A stretch of DNA of 64,000 bases, from the NCBI RefSeq assembly GCF_002575655.3, contig NC_053037.3, forward strand, positions 49,984,242 to 50,048,241, in the 5' to 3' direction. The translations under genes and the position numbers were made by a program. The first letter of the stretch is position 1. Each line of letters begins with the position of its first letter. Source of the stretch: Aegilops tauschii subsp. strangulata (Eukaryota > Streptophyta > Magnoliopsida > Poales > Poaceae). Of this stretch, positions 34,818 to 47,000 are shown piece after piece. The notes beneath the pieces are model-generated. The model saw only the letters and a list, made by a program, of their open reading frames with translations, did no database searches and was not told the DNA's origin.

Positions 34818-35612
34818 GCGGCCACTCCTTCAGCCGGCGAGGCCGCCTTCACCGACCAGCTCGGCCTCCGCACCGCGCCTTAGTCTAGTTTGCCGTCTTT
34901 TGTTTTTCTGTCCTGTTACTTTTGGAACAATACTCTGTTAAGTCTGCACAATTCCACCCACTGGGGGTGTATTCGAACCATGTTGATCGCCGGCCTATTG
35001 GGGGCTTTATATGTATATATAACTTATGCATGCATTTGGCTTTTCCTCGTACTTTACTTTTTATCCTTCTGCTGTTTCCTTTGCCGCCCTCCCTTGGTTG
35101 CCGCCTCCCCAGTCAGACAGTTGCTCTGCAATCTGTAGCTGGAGGAGTGCTTGGCCAATTGGGGGGGGAGTACTCTAGCTTTGCTGGACTAAAGCTAAGT
35201 GTTGAGGAGCCGGCCAGCCGGCTGTTCTGACAGCCGGCAGGCATGTTTGGAGGCCGTCTTTTTGCTATATAGGTTCGTTGTTCCTTAGCCATTTTTCGTG
35301 TGGGCATCCTTTCTGCCTTGCCTCTTGCTAGTCGGACAGTCGGTTCTTCGAGCTGCGATTTTCAACAAGAGAGGACTCGGGAGCCGGCACACTACTTTTC
35401 TGACTTCAGGTAGAACTTTTAATATAGCTCAAGGCGGCCAGTCCCCGGGCCGACTAGTCGAACCCGGTGCCAGACAAGAAATCAAATGTAATAATACATT
35501 CATGGATATGACACTTGTCATTCATAGATAAACAAAGGCAGTCCCCGAGTACTGTTCGGGGGGCCTGTTGGTTTGTACTTAATACAAAAGGGTAGCATGA
35601 TACATACTGCTT
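34818..35612. other. Spacer between the convergent antisense gene and pol
   Basis: No coding content. It lies between two convergent reading units inside the Tat element and carries GCAGTCCCCGAG-type words (near 35441 and 35538) that resemble the PPT. Confidence 0.6.
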
Positions 35613-38600
35613 TCAACTGTAAAATCGTCTCAGGAGGTTTGCGTTCCATGGTCGCTCCGACTCCTTGCCGGAGTCGTCTCTCTTGCGTGCTCTTGGTTTT
35701 TGCGCGTCGATCAGGTAGTAGGAGTCGTTGCCTAGTGCCTTGCTGATGACGAAGGGGCCTTCCCAAGGGGCCGAGAGCTTGTGCTGGCCGGCTGTTCGCT
35801 GGATCAGCCGGAGCACAAGGTCGCCCTCTTGGAAGGATCTTGGCTTGACCTTGCGGTTGTAGTAGCGGCGCAGCCCTTGCTGGTAGATGGCGGACCGGCT
35901 GAGTGCTAACAGCCGGCCTTCTTCCAGTAGGTCGACGCCGTCTTCTCTTGCTTCCTTGGCCTCCTCCTCCGTGTACATGGTGATCCGAGGTGAGTCGAAC
36001 TCGATGTCTGTTGGGATGACAGCCTCGGCACCGTACACGAGGAAAAATGGAGTGAAGCCGGTTGACTTGTTGGGTGTAGTGCGCAGGCTCCAGAGGACAG
36101 CCGGCAGCTCATCGAGCCAGCAGCCGGCCGATCGTTCCAGTGGTACAACCAGTCGGGGCTTGATGCCGGAGAGGATGAGTCCATTTGCTCGCTCGACCTG
36201 GCCGTTTGACTGCGGGTGGGCAACGGACGCTAAGTCCAGTCGGATGCCCTGCGTCGCGCAGAAACGTGCCAGTGCTCCTTTGGCGAAGTTCGTGCCGTTG
36301 TCGGTGATGATGCTATGCGGCACGCCGTACCGAGTAGTGATGTCAGTGATGAATGTCACGGCAGTCGGCCCGTTCAGCTTCTTAATCGGCTTTGCTTCGA
36401 TCCACTTTGTGAACTTGTCCACAGCGACCAGTAGATGTGTCAAGCCGCCGCGGGCTGTCTTGAAAGGGCCCACCATGTCCAGTCCCCAGATGGCAAAAGG
36501 CCAGGTGAGGGGAATGGTCTTGAGTGCAGAAGCCGGGGTGTTGCTTGGAACTAAAAACTTGGCATCCTCTGCAGCTCTTGACTATGTCTTTAGCATCCTC
36601 CAAGGTAGTCGGCCAGAAGAAACCATGGCGGAAAGCCTTGGCCACAAGTGATCTTGAGGCTGCGTGGTGGCCGCATTCGCCTTGGTGAATGTCCTTGAGG
36701 ATTGCCACCCCTTTTTCTGGCTCGACACAACGCTGGAAGACTCCAGTGACGCTGCGCTTCACAAGCTCTCTGTTGATTATTGCGTATGCTGCTGCTCGTC
36801 GTTGCACTAGTCTTGCTGAGATCTCATCAGCCGGCAGCTCTCTGCTGACTAGGAACTTGAGGATGGGCTGGGCCCATGACGGAGCTGTGACTTCTTCTTC
36901 TGTTAATGTAACCACCATGACTCGGGTGGGTGGGTTGGGTGGCGTGGAATTGGAGTCGGCCACCGCTTCTTGTGTCGTTGCAGTCCCCGGGCCGACTGCT
37001 GCAGTCCCCGGGCCGGGTTCTGAAGTCTCCGGGCCGGGTGCGACTACGGCAGTCCCCGGGCCAGTTGTCGAAGTCCCCGTGCCGCCTGCGGGTTTTCTCC
37101 CGTCGGATCCGGCTGCATCTGGCGCAGGCGGTACGAAGATAGAGTCCGACTCTGGAGACGGCTTGATGGACGGCTTGAGGAGGCGCTGGAGGGAGACGCC
37201 AGTCGGTATGGCTTGTCGGGTGGAGCCGATTCGTGCTAGGGCATCTGCTTGGTCGTTGTCGGCCCTTGGCACGTGAAGGAACTCGCACCCTTCAAAGTAT
37301 CCGCTGATCTGCTGGACGAGAAATCGATAGCTCGCCATGTTCGCGTCCTTGGCGTCCCAGTCGCCAGACGACTGCTGGACCACCAAGTCTGAGTCGCCGT
37401 AACACAGGATCCGGTGTATGCCGAGCTCTTTGGCTAGCCGGAGCCCATGTACGAGCGCCTCGTACTCGGCCACGTTGTTGGAGGCGGCGAAGTGGATCTG
37501 CAGCGTGTACTTGAGCTTGTTGCCTTTGGGAGAGGTGAGGACGATGTCGGCTCCCAAGCCGGTGCGCATCTTGGACCCGTCAAAGTGCATCCGCCAATGG
37601 GTAGAGTCGGGAGCCGGCGGTAGGTACTGGGTCTCGGTCCAGTCGACGAGGAAGTCGGCCAATGCTTGGGACTTGATGGCGGTGCGGGGTTGGTAGAAGA
37701 TCGTGTAGGGCGCCAGTGCAATGGCCCATTTAGCCACCCGGCCGGATGCATCCCGACTGCCTATGATCTCGGCGAGCGGGGCGGTGCACACGACCGTGAT
37801 GGGGTGCTCTTGGAAGTAGGGCTTCAGTTTCTTGGCAGCGAAGTACACCCCATAGCACATCTTCTGGTAGTGCGGGTAGTTTTGCTTTGAGCTGGATAGC
37901 ACTTCGCTGAGATAGTACACCGGCCTCTGGACTAGCTGGGCTCGGCCTTCTTCCGGGCGCTGGACCACAACAACAGTACTGACGACTCGGCTAGTCGCGG
38001 CGATGTAGAGGAGCATGGGCTCCTTCTCAGTCGGCGCCGCCAGGGCAGGCGGAGTGGTCAGCATTTTCTTCAACTCATGGAAGTCTTGGTCGGCTTGGTC
38101 GTTCCACTCGAAGTGAGTGGACTTCTTCATGAGTCGGTACAGGGGGAGAGCCTTCTCTCCTAGTCGGCTGATAAAACGATTCAGGGAGGCTAAGCAGCCA
38201 GTGAACTTCTGCACATCGCGCGGTTTGGTGGGAATCTCCATCCTCTCGATGGCCTTGATCTTGACAGGGTTGCATTCGATGCCGCGTTCGGAGACCAGGA
38301 AGCCTAGCAGCTGGCCGGCTGGCACTCCGAACACGCACTTCTCGAGGTTGAGCTTGATTTGGAATCGGCGCAAGTTGGCGAATGTTTCTTTCAGGTCTTC
38401 CAGCAAGGTACCGCGCTTCTCTGTCTTCACCACAATGTCGTCTACATAGACGTGGGCATTTCTGCCGAGCTGTTTCAAGAGGCATTTCTGCATGCAACGC
38501 TGAAAAGTGGCACCGGCATTCCTCAAGCCGAATGTCATAGTCAGGTAGCAGAAAGCTCCAAAGGGTGTGATGAAGGCAGTCTTCAGGCGGTCAGCTGGGT

Positions 38601-39030
38601 CCAACTTGATCTGATGGTACCCTGAGTACGCATCCAAAAAACTTAACAGCTCGCATCCGGCTGTGGAGTCTATCACTTGGTCAATCCGTGGCAGAGCAAA
38701 CGGATCCTTTGGGCAGGCCTTGTTCAGGCTGGTGTAGTCTATATACATACGCCACTTGTTATTCTTCTTCAGAACCAGAACTGGGTTGGCAAGCCATTCT
38801 GGAAAGAACACTTCCATGATAAAGCCAGCGGCAAGGAGCCGGGCTATCTCTTCTCCCACGATTCTTCGCTTCTCTTCTGATAGTCAGCGGAGGGGTTGCT
38901 TGACGGGCTTCGCGTCAGCGCGGACATGTAATTTGTGCTCGGCGAAATCCTTCGGGACACCCGGCATGTCCTTTGGGGACCATGCAAAAATGTCTCGATT
39001 CTCACGGAGGAAGTCGACGAGCTCACCTTC
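35613..39030 (-). pseudogene. pol: Tat pol: reverse transcriptase, two RNase H domains, integrase (broken)
   Basis: The main frame 38859-36382 opens with RT (PVLVLKKNNKWRMYIDYTSL; catalytic YVDD about codons 138-141). A first RNase H (codons about 250-405) has YIAAT where the catalytic Asp is expected, so it is degenerate. A second, archaeal-type RNase H (about 422-545) keeps D427, E465, D489 and D539. A Pro/Gly/Thr linker (about 590-630) leads to the integrase zinc-binding HHCC (HQGECGHH and CRGC). Near 36540 the frame shifts by one, and the integrase core follows in 36476-35613 with its D, D, E triad (AVDKF, ITDNGTNF, GQVERANG). Upstream, TGA near 38881 and TAG at 39031 separate pol from the protease in the same frame. 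Loss of the first RNase H active site is a known Tat trait; the stops and the shift are decay of this copy. Confidence 0.92.
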
Positions 39031-41728
39031 CTATTTACTGTCCAAGTTCGCCCCAATGACAGCGAACCTCTCCGGGTTCTTCGGGTCCAGAGGTATCTTC
39101 TTCGTCTCTTTGGCAGGCTGGAAGGAGCCCTGCGCATTACAATCTTTGGGGTTGGGGGACAGGGCCGGCTGCTTGCCGGCCATGGCCACAACCCGTTCCA
39201 GCATCTTCTTCTCTTCTGCCACCACGAGGGACTCGGCCAGCCGGCTGCTGGCCATGGCGCACTCGATGGACTTCTTGTAGTCGCCGGCTACCGTGATGAT
39301 CCCCTTCGAGCTCGGCATCTTCATCTTCAGGTAGGCGTAGTGGGGCATAGCCATGAACTTGGCCAGAGCAGGTCGGCCAAGCAGAGCATGATAGGGGCTC
39401 TCCAAATCCACTACCTCGAACCAGATTGCTTCTCGGCGAAAATGATCTTTGTCTCCGAAGAGAACATCCATTTTAATCTTGTCGATTGGGGAGCAAGACA
39501 AGCCGGGGACGATACCATGGAAGACGGTGCAGCTCGGCATGAGCTGCTTCACTTTGATGTTCAGCTTCTCCATGGTATCGCGGTACAGTATGTTGATACT
39601 GCTTCCGCCATCTATCAGGACGCGGGAGAATCGGGCAGCTCGCCTCTCCGTCGCGAGGGTGACATCCAAGACCATTGCATAGGAGCCAGGAGAGGGCATC
39701 ACCTCTGGGTGGTCGGCCTGGCTCCAGCTGATTGGCTTCTCTGACCAGTGCATGAACTCGGGGGTGCTAGAGGCGACTGCATTAACTTCTTGATGCTGTC
39801 GACGTCGACTGCGCTTGTCGTCGGCTTGACTGGTGAAGACGACGTAGGCGGCGTGCTCTTCGGGGAATTCGTCTTGGATGGCGCCGACTGCCGGCCGAGC
39901 CGCCGGCTGCTGGGGGGCTGGAGGCGGCGGATTGGGAGGCGGAGGCGGCAACATCCCCTCGCCCTTGGTGATGCGGGTGAGCCAATGGCATTTCCGGGTT
40001 GTGTGGTTGGACGGCTTCGCGCCGCTGTGGAATTTGCAGGGGGCATCAAGAGCCTGTTCGTAGGAGAAAGCCGGCTGCCAAGTCGGCCTGCCACCCTTCT
40101 TCTTGGGAGCGGGCCGTTCTTCGGGCTGCTCATCTTCAACGGTGGCCACCTGCCGACTGGTGGAAGTCGGCATGGGGGCCTTGCGCTTGTGGTCGTTCTG
40201 GTAGGGGCGCCGATTAGGGTCGCCAGCCGGCGTCTTAGGAGCCGGAGCAATCACCTTCCTCGAGGCGTCTACTCGGAGCTCGGTCTTCATTGAGGAGTCG
40301 GCCGTGGCGTACTTGTCCGCGATGACCAGCAACTCGTCGAGGGTAGCCGGCTCGTCGCAGAGGAGTCGGTGCTTGAGGAGGGTGCCCTCTCGGCACCCGG
40401 CGGTGAAGTACTCGATGGCCTGGACCTCATACACCCCCTCGCAGGAGTTGCAGAGCTCGGCCCACCGCGTGAGGTAGTCGCGGGTCGACTCGTTGGGCCC
40501 TTGGACGCAGAGGGAGAGCTGGCGAGGCTTGGGAGGCCACTTGTAGGTGCTGGTGAAGTTGCGGACGAAGACTTCTGTGAAGTCCAGCCAACTGTTGATG
40601 CTGTAGGGCTTGAGGCTGTTGAGCCATGTGCGCGCCGTGCCTTGCAGCATGAGGGGGACGTACTTCACGGCGACGCGCCGATTGCCGTTGGCTATGCTGA
40701 CGGCCGTGGAGTAGTCGATGAGCCAATCTTCCGGCTTCACTGAGCCATTGTACTTGGGCGTGTCTCTGGGGAGCGAGAACCCTTTGGGGAAGGGCTCGTC
40801 GCGGATGCGGGGCCCAAAGCATGGCGGGCCGACATCGTCTTCTTCTTCTAACGCCAAGGATCGAGCAAGGCGGTCGATCCGATGGCGGGCGTCGTTCTCG
40901 CCGACTCCTTCTCGGCGGCCGAGTCGGTCGCCAAGAGTCGGGTGCGTGATAGGCGGCGGGGTGAGACGTCGCTCTCTTCGAGGCGGGGGGAGGCAGATTT
41001 CCTTGGTGCTCCACCGCTCGCGGGTGGCCTTCCGCGTCGCGCTCGATGGTGATGCGAGTCCGGCTGCGGCTAGCAGCCGGCTCCTTGTCTTTCTTCTGGC
41101 GAGCGCCGCTCGCAGTCGGCGAGCGGGACGTCGCGGCGTGCTCCCGGCACGGGGGATGACTATCAGCACGGGCGCCGGCTTCGTGCCGTTCTGCAGCCGC
41201 GTCGATCAGCTGCTGGATCCGTCTTGTCATGTAGGGGAGCTCATCGGCTCCCAGCCCATTGAGCTCTTTTGCGGCCGCCTGAGCGGCTCGCAGATTCTCG
41301 AGCGCGGTGGCGTAGACGGGGCGATCCGCCCCCAGCATGCTGGCGACGGCCGCGCCGCGCTTCTGGACGAAGCCGGCTCGGCTCGGGCCGCTAGGCGGCG
41401 GCATACCGAAGGCGGCGCGGTCGACTTCGCGCTGGTGGGCCTCGGTGAGGCGTCTCATGGAGGCTATCTTCTGGCCTTCCGCGATGAGGGCGAGGCGGCG
41501 TGCCTCCAGGGTCTCGGCGTCGGCATCGGCCGGGATGGGGACGGAGAGGTCGTGCATCGTCGCTTGCAGGGCGTCGTGAGCGTTCTCGCCCGAGTTGGCG
41601 ACGTGGCTGATGACCAGCACTTCGGTGACAGCGCTGCTGCCGCTGTCAGCTCGAGGGAGAGGATCGTCGAAGACCACCACGTCGGAGGGGTAAGCGTCGA
41701 GCGATGCCGTGTCGGAGTCGACAAGCAT
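39031..41728 (-). pseudogene. gag: Tat gag and protease (frameshifted)
   Basis: The N-terminal gag frame is open from the LTR junction; the first plausible Met after the PBS is at 41728 (MLVDSDTASLDAYPSD). It runs to about 41.0 kb, then the conserved frame continues one register away, from RIDRLARSLALEEEDD on, to the TAG at 39031. The likely slip site is the run of six G at 40985-40990. The second frame holds the retrotransposon gag domain (LQGTARTWLNSLKPYSINSW and DYLTRWAELC), a CCHC-like knuckle variant (CKFHSGAK...HTTRKC), a proline-rich stretch, and the aspartic protease with DGGSSINIL at about 39.61 kb, the Tat version of the D-S/T-G active site. The start codon choice is uncertain. Confidence 0.88.
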
Positions 41729-42020
41729 CGGGTCGGTGAAGCCGACCGACTCCACATCTGCAGCAGGTTCGCTGGAGACGTGAAGCTGGTCGAGGAGGCT
41801 GGCGAGGCGGCTCTCGGGGTAGTCCGTGCCTGCGTCGGACGCAGGCTCGTCGGAGATGCGAGTCTCGCCGAGCAGATCGGCGAGGCAGCTCGCTGCGCAG
41901 GCGTCGTCGACGCCTTGCAGCGCGTCGAGGCAAACGCCATCGGGCGCAGCAGGCTGGCTGCGCTCGCGGGGGAGGAAGAGGGTTCCCGTCCAGAACAGGT
42001 TTCCGGACGACGGTGCACCT

Positions 42021-42038
42021 GGCCCACGGTGGGCGCCA
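42021..42038 (-). promoter_or_regulatory. Primer-binding site of the Tat element
   Basis: On the minus strand, two bases inside the 5' LTR, TGGCGCCCACCGTGGGCC begins with TGG, the complement of a tRNA CCA end. The cognate tRNA was not identified. Confidence 0.75.
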
Positions 42039-42040
42039 AA

Positions 42041-43209
42041 TGTCGGGTGGTTGGTACGACATATGCCAATGGGTGGCTTATCATTATGGGTGCCAATAAG
42101 ACGTCGTCGGTGCCTGGAAACGGGATGAGGCGAAGACATGCACGCCGGCGGATCTTACCCAGGTTCGGGGCTCTCCGAGGAGATAACACCCCTAGTCCTG
42201 CTCTGCGGGGTCTCCGCATGATCACTAGATCAGTTAAAGTAGCTACAATCGCTCCTAGAGCTGTTGGGTTCAAGGGAGAAGAAGAACAAGGCTAGCTCTC
42301 ACTTCTCTCTCTCTATGGTGTGTGTGCTATGCTCAGAAGCCAACGCTTTGCATGGGTGCTCTGGGGGGTTTATATAGGCCTACCCCCGGGGGTACAATTG
42401 TAATCCGGCTGGGCTCTGGTCCCAACCATCAGTGTCTACGCTCGTCGGCTTCTCCGCCGGTTGTTGGGGCCCGCCGACTAGTGGGTCCCGCCGGCTGCCG
42501 GCCTCTTGGTCGACAGGCCGGCCCCACCGCCTAGGATCTTGTCGGCGGCTGCTTACTGTAGCCTCGCCCCTGATGACGAGGGCGTTGTTGAGGTAATCAT
42601 GGCTACAGTGGGCCGCCTCGAGGGTCCTCACTGTAGCCTTACCTCGTCTTGTCTCCTTAATGGGGCGCATGCTTCGAGGGAGGGGGTAGCCGGCTTCTGG
42701 GGGCCGGCTATGCCCTTGGCCGACTGGGGGAGGCCGGGCCGCCTCCGCGCTTCTCTCTGGCCGAGGGGACCCGCCGCCCGTGGGCCGTATGGGAGTCTGT
42801 CTTGGATGACGTTGAGGCTAGCATGGCTACAGTGCCGAGCCGAATGGGAGACGGCCGTCCCGTACGGCCTCCTGTGGCCATGCCTGCCTCGGGCTTTGGG
42901 GGTAGTGGGCCGCACTGTGGCCACACCCCGTCTTGTCACCGTTATGCGGGTGTAGCTTTGGTGGTTGTGGTCTCGGCCGGCTTCTTGGAGTCGGCGCTCT
43001 TCGAGGCCGGCTTCCTGGAGTCGGCCACCCCGCGGATATGCTGGGGGGAGGTTGCTGAGGCTGGGCCGCCTCCCGTGAGTCGGCTTCGGGGGTAGCCGGC
43101 CAGGGGAGGTGGTCCAATACTTGGAGTGCTTGGAGGCCCAAAGGCCTGATAATTTTTCAGAAGAACCAGGGGCATTCGGTTAGGCTACCCGTGGCCATTT
43201 ACTCCAACA
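42041..43209 (-). repeat. 5' LTR of the Tat element
   Basis: Starts TGTTGGAGTAAATGG and ends CCACCCGACA in element orientation; 1169 bp. It drives transcription leftward and carries TATATAAA at 42369-42376. Compared with its partner it has lost seven CpG sites by C-to-T type changes and gained one. Confidence 0.95.
42369..42376 (-). promoter_or_regulatory. LTR TATA box
   Basis: TATATAAA on the minus strand about 835 bases into the 5' LTR, with about 330 bases of LTR left for R and U5. This is the expected core promoter of the retrotransposon. Confidence 0.7.
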
Positions 43210-43214
43210 CCTAT

Positions 43215-44030
43215 GGACCACCGTCTTGAAGCCGCAGTCGTTGTCATTGAATCCCTACAGGATTTGAAGCACCTGACAGCAAATCTCGTCACATGACGAG
43301 AAACCCCAACTCATCATTCTTTAACTAAGTCGGCATTCTTTGTCACAAAAAAAATCTTCAAGAATAGAATACATAAATGATCTGAGCGTAGCTCAAATGA
43401 TTTGGTGTGTGGAGGAACCAGCCATCAGGGTTTACATTCTAGACTTGACACTGGTGATTGCATTTTTCTGTATTTATTTCAGACTTTCTACGACGTTTGT
43501 TCAGTGGGAGGAGATATTCCCGTCGACTACGAAGACGCCCGTGGTGGCTTTATCAATCTCAAGATGAGGTGGCAGCTCAGTATCTCGGAAGTGTTCAGGG
43601 ATAGAGGGTGCGTTCTAAAGAGTGAGTGTATGGGCTAGTTTGGTTCGCATCCGCTGGGTTTGATTGCTGCCTGAGAAAAATAATGTTTGGTTGTTTCCTG
43701 AGAAAAATAGAGCATGCTCGGCCGAGATAGCCCAAGTAAGATGATTAGCCTGCCATCCTTTTCTGTTTGCCTGGCCAGAGGGAAGTATTAACCTGGGGCT
43801 AAACTAGCAGTTTGCAGAAAGCTTTGGAGATGCTTTCTCAGTTCTTATAATTCTTTTAATCGATGACCTTCCAGGCACAGGCCACCATCTAAACAAGAAC
43901 GCGACTAGGCTGCCTGGCCTGGCGAGAAGAATCAAAATCCTAGGCATCACTTTTGCCCAGCCATGCGGCCGAGCACAAGACATATGTATGAGCGTCTTCG
44001 TCTATGATATGTTTAAGAAAAAATGAAATA
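43215..44030. other. Old repeat flanking the Tat element, with a split LINE-type tail
   Basis: No gene. 43505-43630 (GACTACGAAGACGCCCGTGG; AATCTCAAGATGAGGTGGCA) is a diverged copy of the tail at 25065-25240. Its last part (ATGAGCGTCTTCGTCTATGA) resumes near 43988, so a segment of about 350 bp (about 43632-43985) has been inserted. That segment could not be classified. Confidence 0.5.
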
Positions 44031-47000
44031 CATAAACACGGACTTGATGTGAAAGTCGGGACAAGCATTTTCGGTTTGAGGTGGCAACAAACAATCAAAA
44101 GAAAAATTACAAATGTGTACTAGTTCCACGTTTTTGCTGCAAAGAACAATACACAAATTGCTCATATTTCAACGCTAAATTCTATCAGAATTTAATTTGT
44201 GTTATAACATTAATATCATAACTAAATCATATTTTTTTCGAAATTCCATAGAAAAAATAAATTGCTTTGTGGTATTTTATTAGTACTATAGAAAATAAAT
44301 TTTCATGCACAAATTATATTTTAGGCAGGATCAGAAAGTGGTCAATTTTTTACACGAAAAAGTAATGCGCATATAAGAGTCTTATTTTTATGGGAGAGTC
44401 TAAAACTAACATGTGAAAAACATAAGTTCTTCCATGGAAAATATTGTTTTCTTTTGTTCATATGTGGCTCAATTGAAAACACCTTTTTTAGTTTCACTTC
44501 AGAAATTCGATCATACCTATCTAGAAAATGTTCGCCATGTTGTCATAATTTATCTATCTAATATAAAAGAGAATGTAGAAGAATCTTTACAAACCTCAGT
44601 CGACTTTACAAATTATCCATACAAATATAGAAAAAGTTCATCATTTTGCAAGATAATGTTTAGCTTAGATGCCACGAAACGTTTCCTCATTGTGCTCCCA
44701 CGAGCGACTCCCACGCTAGGGTTTCGCCGGCTTCCGTCAGTGCCGCGCGAACAGTCTCGTCTACTGTGGCCTTAGGGCCAAGGAGGTGCAGTGGATCCCA
44801 ACCCTTACCGGTGGGAGGGCTTCTGCTTTGGTTTTAAGTGTTTGTTTTTGTTTGTTTAGGGTTTATGTCCTGCTCAAGAAGACAAGATGTCGGCGACTAT
44901 CTGAAGATGGAATAAGGTTCTCCCCACCTAGCCCCTTCCCGGTGGTGCATCCAGTGTTGTCGAAAGGCTTGCAGAGGTGTGTCTTTGTCAGATATTGCGG
45001 GATTCGGTCGGTCTTTTTCTTCGGTGGATTTGCTTGGATCTGATTATCTTTTGTCTATGTTCGTGTTTCTACAGGTTGGGTCCTTTTGATCTACACTTAT
45101 CTTCATCAGCGACGGTTACTATTCTGTTGTGCTGGTCCATTAGGACATTAGCATGACAACTTTCTGACTGTCTACTACATGGTTTGCCTGCCCCCGCTGC
45201 GGGAGGGACGATGACTATGGCGCTTTTCGGATCGCTTCAGTGCTTGTAGTTGTCGCTAGATGATCTATGGACATGGATGTAACTTGCTTCTTGTGTTCTT
45301 TATACATGCAAAGCGAGCAATCCAGCTGGCTTTTCCATTTCCCCTAAGATATTGTCTTTTCCAGTTTTTGTGTTTTTCTTTGTTTTCTGTAATTTTTAAT
45401 CTTTATTCCAAAAAACATGAAAATTGTTAGTTATTCAAAAAGAGCACAACTTTTATAAATTTCTCACCATTTTTATAAAAAACAAATATTTTTAAGAAAT
45501 TAACCATTCTTATAAAAAGTAAACATTTATTTAAAATGCTAATATTTTTTGAAAACTCAAACATGTTTTCAAAATGTAATTTCATTGAGTTTTTGAAGAT
45601 TCTAAAAAACCAAACACTCAATGAAACACATAATTTTATTTGCAATTTTGAATTTCTTAAATGCGACATTCTTTTCCTGAAAAATAAGCATTTTTTTAAA
45701 ACATGAACCTTTTTTGAAAAATTAAAGTTTTTTAAAAATAAGACAAACCTTTTCTAGAAATAAATCATTTTTTAAAATTTCAAGCATTTTTTGAGATCAC
45801 GAACATTTTTTTTGTTGAAAATTAGAAAAAAGAAGCCAAGAAACCTGTAAAGAAAAAAAGTAAACATCAAGCATAAATAAAACAGGCAGGGACGTTCTAA
45901 AAAGTTCCCAAAAGTAGTGAGGAACTTCCCAAAACCGGATCCCTGTGCTTTCTATAGTGAAGGAGGGGCAATGATGACTGCGCGCCTTCGCCTCGCTCTA
46001 GTGCTTGTAGTTGTCGCTAGGTGGTCGGTGAACCTGAATGTAATTTTTATTATTTCTGGTGTTCTTCGTACTGCCTTTATAGTTGATGAATAGATTAGAT
46101 GTTTTCTTGCAAAAAAAGAGTTTTCCGAAGAGTGTCAATTTTTTTTGTAGGGGTCACAATTCATCTCCCATATAAAATCATAGACCTGAATGTGGAAATT
46201 AGTCCAAGGTCCTGAAATAAACTTATTTACTCCTCTCAGATAATTTTGCCATTATTCATCAAACCCACCAGGGTATAATGGAGATGCGCTTTTTTTCCTC
46301 GGTTTTTTCCCTTTTAAGTGATTTGTTTATTTTGATTTTCTTTCCTTTTCATTCTTGATGTTATGTGTTCTTTTCCTGCCTTTTGTTCTTTCTTTTTCTT
46401 TTTTGGCAACATATCCCTTCAAAGTGTAACTCACTGAAAAATCTTAAAACTTTCATGTCGTGTGTTCGATCACCTCTTGATGTGAAAATTGTAGTTCACT
46501 GAAAATCTTAAAACTTTCATGGCATGTCTGATCACCTCTTGACGTGTGTGACTCGTGCGGAGAAGCATTTGAACACTTAATGCATTTTTCATCGGCAACC
46601 CCCTGAAGTGATCGATAAAGTGTGCTTGTCAAGACTCATCTCTCGTGCCCACTAACAAAATCCCAAATATTTGTTCTTGAACACTTAAAATGAGGAATAC
46701 AAGTTAAATCTGTTGAATTTTTTTAATTTCACTTTCTGCCTCCTCCTTTTCATTTCTGCAAACATATATTACATTATTAACGATAAACAGGCATTTTAAA
46801 ATTGTTTGCTTAACATCACATGCGTATTTTTTAAAACATAATTATCTTAAACCACATGATTATAGCAGAATATGCAAGAAACACTGTTTTAAATTACAAT
46901 GGCAAGTTTTAAAAATGCTTCAAGACATTTTAGTTACATATACATTATTATAATTACATTTTTTTTTTGAAATTGCATTGTACACACTCTAATTATATGA

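Larger units (their letters stand above)
29297..43209 (-). mobile_element. Complete Tat-lineage Ty3 LTR retrotransposon with antisense gene
   Basis: A 13.9-kb element, transcribed right to left. Two 1169-bp LTRs (29297-30465 and 42041-43209) are flanked by the perfect 5-bp duplication CCTAT (29292-29296 and 43210-43214). A PBS lies inside the right LTR and a PPT inside the left LTR. The internal order on the minus strand is gag, protease, RT, degenerate RNase H, second RNase H, integrase, then a long 3' region carrying a plus-strand ORF. Dual RNase H plus an antisense 3' ORF is the known signature of the plant Tat lineage (Ogre/Retand/Grande group). By eye the LTRs differ at about 21 substitutions and 2 indels, under 2 percent. 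Coding regions carry several stops and frameshifts, so this copy cannot be autonomous. Confidence 0.95.

Noticed and set aside
39031..39033. The gag-pro/pol TAG as programmed readthrough
   Set aside because: A second in-frame stop follows within 150 bases, and no conserved readthrough context is visible in a single copy; decay is simpler.
40718..42295. A 525-codon open frame on the plus strand opposite gag
   Set aside because: It mirrors GC-rich gag on the complementary strand, has no domain resemblance, and ends in LTR sequence. The minus-strand frames carry the gag and protease motifs.
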